A program made the position numbers and the translations under genes. Shown one piece after another: positions 23,338 through 23,463 of a DNA stretch of 23,463 bases. Source of the DNA: Clostridia bacterium (GTDB lineage Bacteria > Bacillota > Clostridia > TANB77 > UBA1234); contig CAAFRB010000014.1 in the NCBI GenBank assembly GCA_900765095.1, forward strand, positions 1 to 23,463. Reading direction: 5' to 3'. The notes beneath the pieces are model-generated. The model had not been told where the DNA came from. It ran no database searches and saw only the letters and a list, made by a program, of their open reading frames with translations. Each line of letters opens with the position of its first letter. Within the stretch, counting starts at the first letter, position 1.

Positions 23338-23369
23338 GAAAGATGAAAATCAAAGATTTTCATTCTTTC
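23338..23369. repeat. hairpin joined to the 56-bp repeat
   Basis: GAAAGATGAAAATC (23338-23351) pairs with GATTTTCATTCTTTC (23355-23369) around AAA, with one bulged T. The right arm overlaps the start of the 56-bp repeat. The core is nearly that of the hairpin at 20515-20551. Confidence 0.75.
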
Positions 23370-23415
23370 GTCCCTCGAGAGTTTTCGACTGAAAGGAAGA
23401 AAATCTCTCGCATAA
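23360..23415 (+). repeat. 56-bp dispersed repeat, right copy
   Basis: It is identical to 1-56 except at 23390 (T for C), which lies in the loop of the predicted hairpin CGAGAG+TTTTC / GAAAA+CTCTCG. It is preceded by the hairpin at 23338 and followed directly by a possible insertion-sequence end. Confidence 0.9.
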
Positions 23416-23463
23416 TGATGTGAACCCCCTTTAGGAGACATCAAATAAAAAACTTATGTAAAA
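23416..23463. mobile_element. possible insertion-sequence terminus (IS3-like), cut by window edge
   Basis: GTGAACCCCCTTTAGGAGACA (from 23420) has a TGAACC...GGAGAC layout recalling the terminal repeats of some IS3-family elements. It is flanked inside by A-rich sequence. GATGT and ACATC can also pair across it. No transposase is visible because the window ends here. Confidence 0.3.

Larger units (their letters stand above)
23143..23463. other. 321-bp gap with hairpin, repeat and possible IS end
   Basis: No ORF is visible. The stretch 23161-23330 is A/T-rich without clear signals apart from its role as upstream region of the DUF402 gene. The rest holds a hairpin (23338-23369), the second copy of the 56-bp repeat and a possible insertion-sequence end. 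Confidence 0.6.

Noticed and set aside
22589..23463. tmRNA gene downstream of smpB
   Set aside because: No tRNA-like ends or tag-coding frame were found; the region holds repeats and the DUF402 gene.
1..23463. CRISPR array
   Set aside because: The repeats found are two-copy, widely separated elements, without regular repeat-spacer structure or cas genes.

Overview
The window reads as a low-GC, Gram-positive (Firmicutes/Bacillota, Clostridia-like) chromosome. The support is AGGAGG-type ribosome binding sites, TTGACA/TATAAT-type promoters, U-tailed intrinsic terminators, a T-box leader in front of ileS, a monoderm-type type IV pilus cluster with no secretin, and strongly A/T-biased codons. A species cannot be named from the sequence alone.

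Positions 174-9886 (minus strand) form one type IV pilus locus. In transcription order it holds an exported SLH-like protein, a fused PilM-PilN protein, PilO, a small bitopic protein in the place of PilP, the prepilin peptidase PilD, three minor prepilins (one GspK/PilX-like), the assembly ATPase PilB, the platform protein PilC and a likely major pilin. The pilin has its own promoter, a structured 5' leader and a strong terminator. No PilT retraction ATPase or PilQ secretin is present. Position 10257-13658 is ileS (a type 2 isoleucyl-tRNA synthetase) with a complete isoleucine T-box riboswitch.

Positions 13736-18880 hold an apparent orphan 5' gene end (promoter, RBS, start codon, no recognisable body), a membrane protein with a possible PH-like domain, a eukaryote-like UDP-sugar pyrophosphorylase, a DUF378 membrane protein, a PflX-like radical SAM protein, and a two-gene unit of an unrecognised protein with a possible PD-(D/E)XK motif and an HD-GYP protein. 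Positions 19031-23142 hold a membrane-anchored HtrA protease, a short exported peptide gene, an unrecognised 130-residue protein, an exported Gly/Asn-rich protein with 11-residue repeats, smpB and a DUF402 protein.

The least-explained structure is non-coding. A 224-nt rod-like inverted-repeat element lies at 21703-21926. A roughly 80-bp MITE-like palindrome occurs twice in opposite orientation (62-141 and 22614-22692). A 56-bp direct repeat sits at both ends of the window (1-56 and 23360-23415, one mismatch), and the right copy directly abuts what may be an insertion-sequence end. Other points of note are the PilM-PilN fusion, a C-terminal NVSGD shared by the pilin and the PilP-position protein, and mutually exclusive pairings in the pilin leader.
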